From: Angiostrongylus vasorum
Lineage: Eukaryota > Nematoda > Chromadorea > Rhabditida > Metastrongylidae
NCBI GenBank assembly: GCA_018806985.1
Contig: JADANN010000414.1
Span: forward strand, 1,054,001-1,118,000
Direction of reading: 5' to 3'
Length of the DNA: 64,000 nt
The stretch's first letter is position 1; each line of letters begins with the position of its first letter. Below are positions 11,032-22,677 of the stretch, piece after piece. The position numbers and the translations under genes are program-made. The notes below the pieces were generated by a model that saw only the letters and a program-made list of their open reading frames with translations, had not been told where the DNA came from and searched no databases.

Positions 11032-11320
11032 CGCGTGTGGCGCAGTGGTTGGAGGCGCCACTGCGACACACACGTGGAATTCAATCCTGACGACCAAGGC
11101 CCACCAAGCCCTCTATCCCGCCGGCGACGGCAAATTGGTACCAGACTTATCTGGGAGGATAGCAGCACTGGCTGGATACATCGGTAGGCCACCGCGAGCC
11201 ATTGTAAACGCCAGATATGCATTTAGTCACCACCGACGATACTTAATGAAGTCGAATGCATGGCGCATCCCTCAGGGGATTGATCAACGGCGAGAGCTTT
11301 ATCCTTTTTTAGAGCTTTTT
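11032..11320 (+). repeat. SINE-1 copy inside composite repeat
   Basis: Complete SINE-1 with A-box region GTGTGGCGCAGTGGTTGG and T-rich tail. It is shared in position with the second composite copy, so it was duplicated with it or is part of the unit. Confidence 0.9.
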
Positions 11321-11374
11321 AACCTTTATTGTATGTGGTCACTGTTGTATATTAACTTTGCTATCATGTACCTC

Positions 11375-11600
11375 TAAACACGCTAACTCTATTGTGTGTT
11401 CACGTTAACCTCATCACAGTATACTCATACGCCTACATGTATTCTTAAATACGCTAACCTAATCCCAATGTATTTACAAGTTAACTCATAACCTCATCGC
11501 AATGTTATAACAAGCTTACATGTCGCCCTTAACGTGTTAACCTCATTAGAACGACATCACAAGCCTACGCATAGTGTGTAACCCCATAGTATTGTTGTTT
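11375..11600 (+). repeat. Degenerate minisatellite
   Basis: Imperfect tandem units of about 45-55 bases around a core like GTTAACCTCATYRCA followed by AAGCCTACATG. About four units are discernible. The same units recur in the composite repeat near 20035-20330. Confidence 0.65.
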
Positions 11601-11640
11601 GTGAGTCAGGTATTACGGCCTTATATAAATCCCTTAATGT

Positions 11641-12339
11641 GCCTAAATCTTATGACATTGATTCGCTATTTTGTTCCCATCTCCTTTGTGCGTCCACTAG
11701 TGAACCACCTTTTTTCGTAGATTTTTTTATTTTTTTTATATGGCCATGCAGAACATTAGTTGTCTCTTCTCGAGTTGGCTTTGGTACAACTGATTACCAA
11801 CGGTTGATCCTGGGATGGTTCTTAGACTCTGAACGCCTCTTCTGATAGCGATTGAATTAATTCGTTTTTAAAGTCATTGAAGCTTTTCCAGAACTCGAAT
11901 GTTCTAGGATTGAGCGCGGATAGCGACGTGGTTAGAAGTGCCTTCTAATGCACACGTAGTCTTGGTTCGAACTTTTACGTGGTACACATGTCGCATTTTA
12001 CATAGAACCACATTCTGCATTTTTTCCCTGATATACATTTCTAGTAGAATTTGAAGTTAAAGCACAAATCCAAGAAAGCTCAGAAATGAGAATTGCCTCC
12101 AGTCACTGTGTCTATAATAAAATGACTCTAGACTCTAAACCAGGCGAACTCTCCGAAGTTGACCATTAGGAAGCAAAGGAACATACCGACGACCTTATAC
12201 GAGCTTGTAAAAGACAGTTTGCAAGAACCCAACGACTTGTTCCTCGGTGTGGAGGTCAAGTAAATGTTAGCCTTCCCACATTTTCTTACTTCTTTTCACA
12301 TATCTCAAAGCTTCTTCATTTTCGATAGAGCATAATAAG
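11641..12339. other. No gene seen, one SINE-1 trace
   Basis: AT-rich. 11917-11985 resembles the SINE-1 promoter part (GCGGATAGCGACGTGGTTAG, then GGTTCGAAC as B box) without the body. A 68-codon frame at 11639-11845 is low complexity. Confidence 0.4.
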
Positions 12340-12749
12340 TTACAATGATCTTATAAAACGCGAGCAATCTGTGTTAGTGAAGGTTGTGCTGATCAAAATT
12401 TGATGGATATTCTCACTAGAATACGCTGCCGTTACTAATGCGTTCACTAGTGGCTCTGTGGTGAACTGCAAGGCGTTCATGGGATCTTCATTTCTTAAAT
12501 AATGTCCTATAAAATGACGTATTTGTTTTTGAAACTCGTACAAATCATTAATAGCTATCGAAATTTCCGTGCCGAATGTGGCATACAACCCCTTTTTCCT
12601 TATTGTTCAGCGTTTCGAACAGTTCTTGAGTTTCCTTGAACAATGTGTCGTACGACTTTCTCTGAAAGAGGAAGGTCTTATTGAAATGATTCTCGTCTTT
12701 ATAGTGCTTTTTTATACACTTTGAAGAGCTTTCCCAATACGTGAGCTCT
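12340..12749 (-). CDS. Helical protein gene, 3' exon(s), frame break
   Basis: Minus strand. After acceptor CTTGTCTCAG the frame reads ELTYWESSSKCIKKHY, then RKSYDTLFKETQELFETLNN and KEKG. It must then shift by one base at the run GGAAAAAGGGG (12589-12599 region) to continue LYATFGTEISIAINDLYEF, QKQIRHFIGHYLRNEDPMN and on to LVNALVTAAYSSENIHQI before a stop at 12340. A donor-like GTGAGA follows AAYS. The protein is mostly amphipathic helix with few prolines, as in BAR-type or other coiled-coil proteins, but I cannot assign a family. The upstream exons at 13177 and 13360 belong to the same gene; a SINE-1 fills the intron between. Confidence 0.6.
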
Positions 12750-12802
12750 CTGAGACAAGGAAAACTTCAAATAGAATGAATTTTACAAAGGTGAAGTCAC
12801 AT

Positions 12803-13094
12803 GAAAAGGATAAAGGATAAAGCTCTCGACGTTGATCAATCCCTGATGAGTGTGCCATACATTCGGCTTCAATAAGCATCGTTTGGAGGTGATTGAATGC
12901 ATACCTGGTCGTTACAATGACTCGTGGTGGCCTACGATGTATCGAGCCAGTGGTGCTATCCTCCCAGTCAAGTCTGGTACCAATTTCCCCCACTCCGGAG
13001 AGATGCAAGGCTTGCTGGGCCATGGGCGCGGCGATCGATTCCTCATGTGTATTGCAGGGGTGCCTCCGACCACTGCGCCATACTCGCCCCTGTA
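12803..13094 (-). repeat. SINE-1 copy with target duplication
   Basis: Complete minus-oriented SINE-1 flanked by AAGTCACAT at 12794-12802 and 13095-13103, a 9-base target site duplication. It sits in an intron of the helical protein gene, in the gene's own orientation. The long minus-strand open frame across it is SINE sequence. Confidence 0.9.
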
Positions 13095-13176
13095 AAGTCA
13101 CATAATGATAAAAAAATGCCCCAACAATCGTTGACTTATCACAGAAAATGCATTTAAAAAATGAACACTGTAGAAC

Positions 13177-13304
13177 CTTGTCGTTGCCAATCTTGATGTA
13201 CGCTTTGAAGAATGTGGTCAACTTTTTTGGTTAGTTCAGTTAGCAATCGTTTAAAAAGCCTCACACTGTTTTCGTCGTTCCTCTGCATGAACCTTGTACT
13301 TATC
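13177..13304 (-). CDS. Helical protein gene, middle exon, frame break
   Basis: Acceptor TTGATTTCAG is followed by DKYKVHAEERRKQCEAF and then a stop caused by a five-T run (GCTTTTTAAACG at 13250-13260). Dropping one T continues KRLLTELTKKVDHILQSV and HQDWQRQ, a clear amphipathic coiled-coil segment. The likely donor is AAGGTTCTA; its phase with the next recognised exon is not resolved, so a small exon may be missing. The intron to the exon upstream is 55 bases, typical for nematodes. Confidence 0.65.
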
Positions 13305-13359
13305 CTGAAATCAAACATTCTCGTACTTATGCTTATTATGCTCGAACTGCCCCACTCAC

Positions 13360-13428
13360 TTCAATGCCATGTTTTTTCGCCCAACGTTCCAAAGATTTCC
13401 CCATCTCCAATACACTCTGCGACATGTT
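13360..13428 (-). CDS. Helical protein gene, upstream exon
   Basis: A 23-codon exon bounded by acceptor ATTCTTTTCAG and donor GTGAGT, phase 0 at both ends. It reads NMSQSVLEMGKSLERWAKK then HGIE. The sequence is helical and joins in frame to the next exon (DKYKVHAEE). Start of the gene not found; a possible 20-codon exon with ATG lies at 14142-14201. Confidence 0.7.
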
Positions 13429-14654
13429 CTGAAAAGAATTTCAGGCGTAGCACAGTAATTCTGCGTCATTAATTAAATAGGCGTGGTTTTTTATTCTAGA
13501 TTGCTGAAATAACATAATAGGACTTTGTTGAGCTTTCTTTTCATGCTGCTACGGAAAAAGGGCTACGCATGAGTTGACTGTCTTTGGAGGTTTACAATAG
13601 CGGTTAGTTAAGAATTTTATGTAAAATGTATGTACGTCTTTGCACTTCTTTGCTCTTCTATCGACCAGCAATTGGATAAAGTGCAACTGAGATCTCATGC
13701 AAATCTTCATGACCCTTTATGCATTCATGACCCTTTAGCTTTAGCATGGGCTATGCAGCAAAACTGTTGAGATCCGTCACGCTGAATTTGCTAGACTCCA
13801 TTCAAAATGGATTAGTTGATGTGTGAAAAAGAACTTATTCTCTCTTATCGCTCAGTGTTGTCTATACTAAGGCTCATGAGTTTTTAAATGATTCAAATAA
13901 AGACGAGGACTTATTCTTGTCTCGTCATTAGGAGAAAGAACATCAAATGACTATAGAACAATTAAAAAATCTAAGGTTTGGGAGCGCAAAAAATTGCAAA
14001 GCTTCTTTTTTTGTTCGGTTCAATGGCAGGAATTGCTAGAAAGCTTCCATGAATAGGTTTACACGCTTTTATAATGACGACAGTGACCTTTGTTCGGATT
14101 AGAAGCAGAGCTCTGAGGACGGGTGTACAATGCAAACTCACTCCCACCCTTGAATTAGACGTCATCCAGTGGCTTATCGAAGCATGTGCAGCTGTGGGCA
14201 TCTAGGAATTGAGATCAGGAGCGCTGAATTACAGCATAAGGCTTCTCACACAGGTGAATGTACTGTGAATAGAAGTAACATTACACCGAAGAAAAAAAGA
14301 CAGTTTCTGTCCTGCATACTGTAGTCGAGTTCCTTGCTTTTTGTAAATGAATTTCGAGAGACTGTTTGTTGTTGTACAACAGAATTTAGGATAAATTTTA
14401 TAGAAAAGTGACATAGTCGTCTTCATTAAGCGATTTGACTTCTTTGAGGAGAAAAAAGTTGCTCTATCTCGCTTTATCATTCAATTTTATTAGAATCAGT
14501 CAATGGCCTTCTATTAGAAAAAAAGAAGTCGGAATTAAACAGCGCTTTTTTTTCAAGATATCATTTAGCATATGAAAGCTTGCTTTAAGGATCTTTCTAA
14601 CGACTATGCTGTCAAAAACATTTAACTCAAATTCATCATTTCTTGTCTTTTTTG
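13429..14654. other. Mostly intergenic or intron; one candidate exon
   Basis: At 14142-14201 on the minus strand, acceptor CAATTCCTAG, 20 codons MPTAAHASISHWMTSNSRVG and donor GTGAGTTTG form a possible exon of the helical protein gene. The rest shows AT-rich sequence and open frames (14229-14480, 14500-14730) without support; the last overlaps the RTE 3' end. Confidence 0.4.
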
Positions 14655-17600
14655 CAAGGTGATTTAACTGTATCACCAGTAGTCCCGTTGATGGTCGAGT
14701 GACTCGAGCGGGCGCCAGTAAATCTTCCATTTTTCCCTGTCACGTGCAAGAGTAGCCCATTGGGTTCTGCTCGCTCTAGGGACTCGTCGAGCATCATATC
14801 TTTCTTCTAGGCTCTTCGTGAAGAACTCTGACCATCGGGTCGGTGGTCTTCCTGCAGTACGTTTGACATCCCGAGGAATTCAGCCACTAACGGCCCTTGT
14901 CCATCGGTTGTCATTCATACGCATTATGTGTCCCGCCCACCCTATCTTCGAATGTTTGGCGTACAGAACGGTATCTTTGTTTTTTGATCGTTAACGCAGG
15001 TCGGAGCTTCGGATCCCATCCCTTACTTATGTGAAACGGGATACTCCTAGCATCGTCCCTTTCGACCGCGCGTTCGATAACGCTGAGCGATCTTCCATCC
15101 TGCTTGCGCAGCGACCATGTTTCTGACGCATACGTTAGGGCAGGAAGTGCCATTGAGTCGAAAAAGGTGGGCACGGAATCGGGTGTTCTTTGTTCTCTTC
15201 ACTACATCCTCGATGCTCTTGAAAGCTCCCCAAGCTGCTCGTTTCTTCTGCTCAGCTCTGGAGCTAAGCCGTTCATCAAATTGATTTCCCGACTTAGGTA
15301 GACATAACTGGAGCATTCGGAGATATTCGTTCCGTTGAGCGTGAATGAGGCATGCGAAACCAATGCTTGAAACCTGCTTCATGTACATCGTTTTTTGTGA
15401 GATTAAGCCGAAGGCCAGTTTTTCCACAGGCTTTATCAAAGTCGGCAAGCATACGTTCCGCTTGGCTAATGTTTGGTGTTATAAGGACGATGTCATCAGC
15501 AAAGCGAAGATGATGTAGCTGCGACCATTGATTTTCACTCCCATATTATCCCATTCCAATGTTCGCATGACGTTCTGGAGGGTGGCGGTGAATAATTTTG
15601 GCGAGATGGTATCGCCCTGCCTAACTCTTTTTGACGTCAATGTTAATATCGTTGTAGAATGCTGATGTCTTGGTTGTGAAATTTTTTGTACAGCTCGCGA
15701 AGAATCTTTATGTACTGAGTAGGGATTCCTTGACTATCAAAGGCTTCCATGACTTCCTCTATCTCATTTGAGTCAAAGGCCTTCTTTAAATCGATGGAAG
15801 TGAGACAGAGCGGTCTTTTGTACTCTCGCGATACTTCAATGAGCCTTGTTATCGTGTGCATGTGGTCCATCCTACTAAATCCCTTTTTCGAAACCCTGCT
15901 TACGCACATGGCTGTCCTTCGTCCAGTGTTCTGTCAGCCCTGTTTAGAATGACTCGAGTGAAAAGTTTGTAGACGACAAACAGTAAGCAGATTGGGCGAT
16001 AGTTGCCGATATCGTGTAGGTCACCCTTCTTGAACAGTAACACGGTCCTGCTGGTCTTCCACTGAGGAGGGGCCTTGCATTCAGACAGGTAACGTGTGAA
16101 GAGCCGAGCCAGCGTGTTTACAAGGCCTGGCGGAAGGTTCTTCAGGTGTTCTGATCTTATCCTGTCCTGACCTGGTGTTGTTCGATTTTTCACCGACGAA
16201 ATGGTATGTCGGATTTTCGGAAGGGAGAACCGGTGGTGCAACGTATCCATCCTCCTTTATTTCATATGGCGGAAGATGGACGTGGCTATCGAAGAGATCT
16301 GAGTAGTATTCGTGAATGGTTTTCTTCATTGCTATCTGGACGCTGTAACTGTTCCGTCTGGGCGTCCGAGTGCAACCATCTTTGTCTTGTAATTGGCGAA
16401 GCTTCGGTGGGCTTTGCGAATGCTTTTCCCAGCCTCTGCAGCTCCGACCATTACTGCTGCTCTTCTCTCTTTAAGATCTTCTTTTTGTCGCCTGTCTGCA
16501 TTGTTTTGCAAGTTCTGACGTTAGTTCGCGGTTGCCTGCAGTTCGTGCGATTCCACGCTGCCGTATCAGCTCGAGTATTTCTGGAGACAGACGTCTTTTG
16601 GTGGCTTTCGAACTCTCAGCTTTCGTAGCGCTAACGTTAGAGATGTCGAATGAGCCGATCGTATTCTTCGTCGGTGTTATCGACAACGGCATCTTCCCAA
16701 CAGCCGACTAATGAATTGAATAAGTCCCAGTTTACGGTGGTTCTGGGACTTCGGTTTTTGAATTTAGCGGCTTTTTCTCCCTTTGTGCGAGAAATAGGAT
16801 CTTGCACGAAGGAGACGGTGGTCTGATTCCGTGTAGAATTTTTGGGACAACAGCGACATCGGTTAGGGAAAACCTTCTATTTACCATGATGTGGTCTACT
16901 TCGTTATGGTACTGTCCATTGGGAGACTCCCACTTCCAGAGCTGATGGTGGGGGCTTCTGGAATTGTGGGTTACCATGGATTGTCTTGGTCGCCATGATA
17001 AACTCAGACAGCCGCTCACCCTGTTCGTTCCATTCTAATCCGTGGGTCCCAATGTGACGTTCTTCAGACGTTCTTCTTGGTCCAATCCTGGCGTTGAAAT
17101 CTCTATTGATAACCTTGAAGAATGTGTGGTCTTCCCTGTAGAACTTCTCCAAGTCCATATAGAACGTTTCGACTTCTTCTTCGTCATAGTTTGATGTCGG
17201 CGCGTAAACGACGAAGATTGTCAGGGCCAGTATTGATCCACATCTCTTCATTCATAAACGTCCGATTCGGATTGTAGACGGCGTTAAATGGGTGGCGTTA
17301 TCTCGTCTTGGCCAGGCCGATGACGTCGTACCTTCCTTCAGGCTTCCATGAGCAAGTCTTTTGTCGAGGGCTCGGATGCATGTGTACGTGTATTGTAGGT
17401 GCAGGTCGTCACCTTAATTCTTTGCAATCCAGACCGCTTCCATTGGCGTTGAGATTTTAGCAGCCTCTCCCTACTCGTCCTACACAACTGCGAAATTTGG
17501 TGCTCTTTCGGGGTCATGGGCATGAGGCCCGTTTTTTTTTACTGTGTTTAGCTTTTCGATAACCACGTATAGCTTGATGGGCTCTGAACGTGAGAGCTGG

Positions 17601-17995
17601 GATATATTCATGGGTTGCCAGTCTCTCCCAGAGTGGAAATGGAGCTTATTTGTTGAAGGCGACTCCTAACCGCCTCCCTTATCCTATACTTCCCTGTCAC
17701 TTGATTCAGGGTTTTGGCCGAATTGACTCGTAGAATACAATCCGTATAAGCGAGAACGCACCCACACACGCATGCATGAATACGCCTAGCAAATACAGAA
17801 GGTATGTGCCAAATCGGCGCAGCAGAAACAGGGAGTCCATCCCCTGGATCCACCTGCGTCTCAGGGAAGCAAAGGTCGCTTTTGGTTCGCGATTAACACC
17901 CTATCCACCTGGGACGCGCCACTTAGCCTCGCGACTAGCCGGCTCGAGATCCCTCATGTGAGGGAGATCCGTGGAGGCCTGGCCATATAGACCAG
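14655..17995 (-). mobile_element. RTE-type LINE copy B, near full length
   Basis: The most complete non-LTR retrotransposon here. From its 5' end (high coordinates): a GC-rich leader (17560-17995); the apurinic endonuclease domain starting about 17520 ([31 protein letters not shown] at 17100, then WNEQGERLSEFIM); a linker with ETLELIRQRG-like helices; RT fingers ([38 protein letters not shown] near 16030); palm motif A (LTSIDLKKAFDS near 15790); catalytic FADDIVLITPNIS near 15490; and the C-terminal region with TYASETWSLRKQD. Stops and frameshifts break the frame into about eight pieces, so it is inactive as read. Its length is close to the usual 3.2-3.4 kb for RTE elements. Confidence 0.92.
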
Positions 17996-19191
17996 TAATT
18001 TATACAGAGATACAATCGTTGTCTCACCGTTGCCATGAATGTCCTAGAGAGTAGACTGCATCAATGGGCCTAAATAACAAGAAAACGTGTTGGCATAATT
18101 TGAGAAAGAATGTAGATGCCCAAAATCTGTCGAGAACTAAAATCTTGTCACCCAAGAACGTCCATGTTTCTAACTTAAATCATTGGGCTCTACTAATCGT
18201 TGAGTGATTTCGAGTGACCTTCAGCGAACTCTGTGCTAGTCGTTGTCGCGTGGCAGAATTGCACATTGGGTTATGCTAACTGGAGGGATACAATGTGCGC
18301 ATTTTTTCAGTTAAGGTCTTTGTGAAGAAATACGACTGTTAAGTCAATGGTCTTCTTATCACGCACTTGACATTACATGTAACCAGGTCGCTGGTCTTCT
18401 TGTTATGTACTTGACATTCTATGTAACCATATTCATTACGGTTCACCATAGCTATTGTAGTTCAAAAGCATGGCGTATTTGGATGAATCGCTTTCCTTTC
18501 AAAAAAAAGTGCAGATCGTGGTGTGAAACATAATAGCCAAAAAATGCTATCGGAACATATTGCTGCGATTCGATGAAGACTTTCGTGCATTTGAGAAACT
18601 CTGTTATATCTACAACGGTAACTGTCAATAATCCGGTAGGTCTTAGATAGAACCGTTTCACACGCTTGTAAGGTCAACTAGGATTCTGTCTACAATTTGT
18701 GAATGCGTAAAGTGAAGTAGGTCAAATGTTGTATGGTACGTTCTACCATGCTGATGTTTTCATTTGTTATCGCAACACCAGGTCTCAAATTTGGACAAAC
18801 TATAGAGATTGTTCTCCATCCTTTAAAGGGTATTTTATTATCAGTCTCGTGTATATAGTAAGCACTTTCTCTCAACATTGCTTACTGTTATCGTGCAAAC
18901 ATTTGCATTCCAAATTACGTCAACCAAAGCCTGCGTGCCTACTCTACATTGTTGCCTCTCCATAACCACCATGAACGCCACCAGGCACAACAACATCGCT
19001 TGGTGGCTTGACTCGGCGACCTTCTGCGCCCAGTTCAAGCATGAGTACCGTCACGGCATTCACTTGTATGCTGTTCAGGCCGTTTACGTCATTATTCATT
19101 TCTTTTGGTTAATATCCTTACAATTATCATATCTATCTTACTGCTTTACTTCATATAGAAAATCGCAATTGTTAATCTACCCACACGTAGC
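17996..19191. other. No firm gene; short direct repeat
   Basis: 18341-18428 holds two copies of a roughly 44-base unit (GGTCTTCTT, then ACTTGACATT, then ATGTAACCA). At 18878-19213 a plus-strand frame includes a GC-rich run with C/G-ending codons (MNATRHNNIAWWLDSATFCA, then QFKHEYRHGIHLYAVQ). The run stands out from its AT-rich flanks and could be an exon or a transposon scrap, but no splice pair frames it. Confidence 0.35.
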
Positions 19192-19339
19192 GGTGTGTGT
19201 GGTGCAGTTGTAGGAGGCGCCCTGCAACATACACATGGGATCGATCCCGGCGCCGGTGGCTTACCACGCCTTCCATCCATCCGGAGTCGACAGTTTGGTA
19301 CCAGACTCGTCTGGGAGGATAGCAGCACTGGTTCGATAC
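19192..19339 (+). repeat. SINE-1 copy, 5' part only
   Basis: Promoter half and part of the body (B box as GGGATCGATCCC), ending at GGTTCGATAC. The composite repeat starts directly after, so either the composite unit inserted into this SINE or the junction is a rearrangement. Confidence 0.85.
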
Positions 19340-19731
19340 AAACCATCACGAGTACGAAAACACAAAGGGCATGAAGTTGTTTGGGAAATCGTCCTCAGTC
19401 ATCTGATCTGATCACGAGGCAGCTGAATTCGGAAGTCGACGAATGTTTTCGGTAAAAGTTCTAGACCTGTGCCAAAGCCTCCTCCAGAAGACACTTTAAA
19501 TAGCCCCAGCGAGTCAATATCGCATTTGCCTCCCTGTTCATCATGTGTGATGCGCCATGTAGTTAATCCAAGGTGTTAACTCTTGTTAGGGGGCGCACGA
19601 CACAGGCCTGAAAAGGAGCAGTCAAAAGCCCCCGCGCGACGCAGTGGCCGGACCGCGCCCTTGAGCACCTGCACCTGCACCGTCGTGGCCTCTCCAACAC
19701 CTTCAGACCACCGATCGTTTATTTAAAGGCG

Positions 19732-20010
19732 CGTGTGGCGCAGTGGTTGGAGGCGCCACTGCGACACACACGTGGAATTCGATCCTTGCGACCAAGGCCC
19801 ATCAAGCCCTCCATCCTGCCGGCGACTGCAAATTGGTACTAGACTTGTCCAGGAGGATAGCAGCACTGGCTCGATACATCGGTAGGCCACCGTGATTCGT
19901 TCTAAAGGCCAAATATGCAACCAGTCACCTCCTAGCGATGCTTAATGAAGTCGAATGCATGGCGCGTCCGTCAGGGGATTTATCAACGCCAAGAGCTTTA
20001 TGCTTTGTCC
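19732..20010 (+). repeat. SINE-1 copy inside composite repeat
   Basis: Complete SINE-1, counterpart of the copy at 11032. It keeps A-box region and tail. The block GCCACCGTGATTCGTTCTAA differs from the other copy. Confidence 0.9.
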
Positions 20011-20034
20011 TTTTTTACCCACACGTGGCCACTA

Positions 20035-20330
20035 TAGTACGTTAAACTCATTATGCACTCATGTACTTCTAACACGTTAAACCCATTGTACGGTTATTAT
20101 AAGTTAATATTATCATAAACTTACATGCACTCTCTAATGCGTTAACCTCATTGCAGTGTTATGACAAGCTTGCATGCACCACTAATATGCTAAACTGATT
20201 ATGCCGTTACTATAGGCTAACGTTAGCAGAGCCCCACATGCTTCTAATATGTTTGACCTTACTGCACTGTTACTACAACCTCACATGTGTCTTTTAATGT
20301 GTCAACTTTTCATACCATATACTACACTAT
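20035..20330 (+). repeat. Degenerate minisatellite
   Basis: About six imperfect units of 45-55 bases with core GCGTTAACCTCATTGCAG and CTTACATGCAC, the same family as at 11375-11600 but with more units. Confidence 0.65.
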
Positions 20331-20400
20331 ACTGCTGTATTTCATATTACATTTGCGCAACATATTATGCCACCGTTATATGACAAACCTAGCCTTCTAC

Positions 20401-20879
20401 TTTTAAGCGTCCTCTTACGTATTGTCTTATTCTCACTTATTCACTTTTATTACCATATTTTTGCCTTTAATCTTCCAGTATTGGTATGTCGTTACTGCTC
20501 TATTATTACTGCTATAGATGGTTTAATTACCCATGTTTGAAACTACGAGCTGCGGCATGTACGAAAAAAGTCCCGCGTGGCAAGCCGAAAGAAGAGATAC
20601 AACCACAATACGAACTGACCAACGCATAAATATGTAATGTATGTAACAATATTAGTGCAGTAATAATGATGCGACGATACCAAGAACGTAGGTATAAAGA
20701 TATAAACAATGACGATTGATAAGTGATTAAAAAGAATACAAGTAATAGTGTTATCAGTAAGTTGGGACGGTATAGAGAACAACAAGGCACATTAGAGATG
20801 GCAAAGTATTTTCTGCAATAGGACGTTATTATTGTGGACTGATTATTGTTCCCGTGTATTAGGGAGGAAAAACAGTGAT
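20401..20879. other. No gene seen
   Basis: AT-rich. Two overlapping minus-strand frames of about 80-87 codons at 20527-20790 are F-, L- and I-rich without motif or splice signal. Confidence 0.4.
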
Positions 20880-21245
20880 ATTAGTGATATACACGTAGCG
20901 TGGCTATCAGTATTTAGAAACCGACTTTTAATAAATATCAATAACAATAATTTATAATTTCCCAAATGAATGAGCTGACACGAAGTTGGTATAAAGCTCT
21001 TATTCAGCTAAAGTTTCGGCGCCTTCGGCTTCTTCAGAGCCATGTTGATCCGGGTCGGTGCTCCACAGTTGGTTATCATCGCGATCTGGGTGTTCTTTGT
21101 CGCATCGAGTGGAATCCAGTGGAGGAAGCATCGCTCGAATGGCGAACTTCACTCGGGTGGGCAATGCATACTGTAGCAGTCGGTACTTCAGTTGCTGGCA
21201 CGTAGCCTGGTAATCAGTATATGAAAAACCGACTACCATTAACCC
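20880..21245 (-). mobile_element. Penelope-like terminal repeats, minus
   Basis: Two partial terminal units in tandem on the minus strand. Each begins with a block like TTAATRGTAGTCGGTTTYT followed by ACTGAT and CACGCTACGTG; starts lie near 21240 and 20935. The unit between carries a hammerhead-like motif and the ending CTTCGTGTCAGCTCATTC, equivalent to CCTCGTGTTTGCTCAACA at 25573. No coding part is attached. Confidence 0.7.
21006..21041 (-). ncRNA. Hammerhead ribozyme motif (decayed)
   Basis: Minus strand: stem I GGCU/AGCU, core CUGAAGA, a stem II region GCCGAAGGCGCC with one pair weakened, core GAAA, then CUUU before the stem I return strand, which satisfies the NUH cleavage rule. Layout matches the type I, short-stem-III hammerheads known from Penelope-like elements. 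Confidence 0.65.
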
Positions 21246-22378
21246 TTAGTAACACGTTTTATACAAACCTAGTGCTAATTCGATCATGTAGAAAGTTATT
21301 GGTTATTGTTGCTGAGATTTAGTGATATTATAGATCATCAGCTAAGGAGAGTATGGTCAGCAGCAAGTGGAACAGGATATTGGCAAGAATCCCTAAACCA
21401 ATGACGAACCTTATATACGGTTTGGGAACGGGCGGAGCGTACGGCTGGGAAGTACTGCAGTTGTTCAAAAAGTCTAAAGTTAGATGAGGCTTTCTAACTC
21501 TCAGAGGTTATGCGTGTTATGAAATCTCTGTCACTCATCGTCTTGAGGAGACCACATGGTCTGGGGAAAAAAGAATTTCCTGATGCAAGGAACTGGAACA
21601 AATATGATTAAGAACAATACATACTAAGTCTAAGAAACGTGACGTAATAAGATAGAGAATATTCATGGAGAATATTCTGTATAATGCATTCTTGCCAATA
21701 TAGTATGAATATAACGTTGCGGAAGAGACTCGATCCATGATGGGCCGTGTGTGCGACTAGGTTTTCATTGAGATGAATGCGATGGTATTACTCGACTTGA
21801 GTGTGGTCAGTAGCTTTACTCACCGAAAAGTCCAATTCTGATAGTGCCACGTCCTCCTAAACTTCAGAGTTTGATGGCACATAAGGAAAAGTAGTGTTCT
21901 TCGTCTTCGTTCTTTGAATTAATTTGCTGTGTTTAAACAGCGATTCGGTCAGAACATCGCTGTCGTTGGTTCGTGTACAACGTTTGTTTGAAGGTATTGA
22001 AAACGTACAGGTATTTAAACAGAGATAGATGAGCAATTAAAAGCTTAACTATAACATTGAACACCCAAAGCAAGTGATATGCACACTCATAGAGGATTCT
22101 CGATCGAGTGTTTGATCACTTACATTTAACATTAGCAATGAACTAAAAGTTGGGAAACAGCACTATCTATAGAAAAGGAACAAGAAGGTAATCAGGCGGA
22201 TCGAGCTGCTCTAAAACGGTATTTCTAAGAACGAAGCATGCAGGAAAGGACCGATGCTGAGTACAGGATTTCTTTCGTTAATTACCGAGAAACATTAAGT
22301 GGTACAGAACAACAACGAGCATTCTCAAACTCCTTTCACCACTTGGAATCCGTGTTATGGCAGATATCAAGATGTTAG
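21246..22378. other. No gene seen
   Basis: No repeat family or exon recognised. A minus-strand 67-codon frame at 21535-21738 lacks support. Confidence 0.45.
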
Positions 22379-22677
22379 CTCGTGTAGAACAGTGGTTAGA
22401 GGTACCCTGTAATATAAATGGGTGCGATCTCTCGCCCAAGGCTCACCAAGGCTTTTCATCCCTCTGGGGTCAGCAAATGGGTACTGGAGCCAAAATGGCC
22501 TGGGAGGATAGCACCACTCACTGGCTCGATACGTCGGTAGAGCATCAGTCATTGTAAAGACCAGATGGCCAGATATGCATTCGATTACTTCTAGCGATGC
22601 TTGGCGAAGTCATGGATGCATGGCGCATCCGTCAGGGGTCGATCAATGCCGAGAGTTTCTCCTTTATCCTTTTTTAT
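22379..22677 (+). repeat. SINE-1 copy, full length, diverged
   Basis: A-box region GTGTAGAACAGTGGTTAG, diverged body, and tail GATCAATGCCGAGAG followed by TCCTTTATCC. It has a short internal duplication GACCAGATGGCCAGATATG not seen in other copies. Confidence 0.85.

Larger units (their letters stand above)
10645..11640 (+). repeat. Composite repeat, copy 1
   Basis: A segment starting CAAACCATCACGAGTACG that is repeated at 19339. It holds a 385-base unique module, a GC-rich block CGACGCAGTGGCCGGACC that looks like a decayed SINE-1 A-box region, a complete SINE-1 and then a minisatellite. The two copies are very similar before and within the SINE and drift in the minisatellite. Confidence 0.85.
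19339..20400 (+). repeat. Composite repeat, copy 2
   Basis: Direct repeat of 10645-11640 in the same order: unique module, A-box-like GC block, complete SINE-1, minisatellite. Only scattered substitutions and small indels separate the two copies up to the SINE, so the pair is younger than most single SINEs here. Confidence 0.85.
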
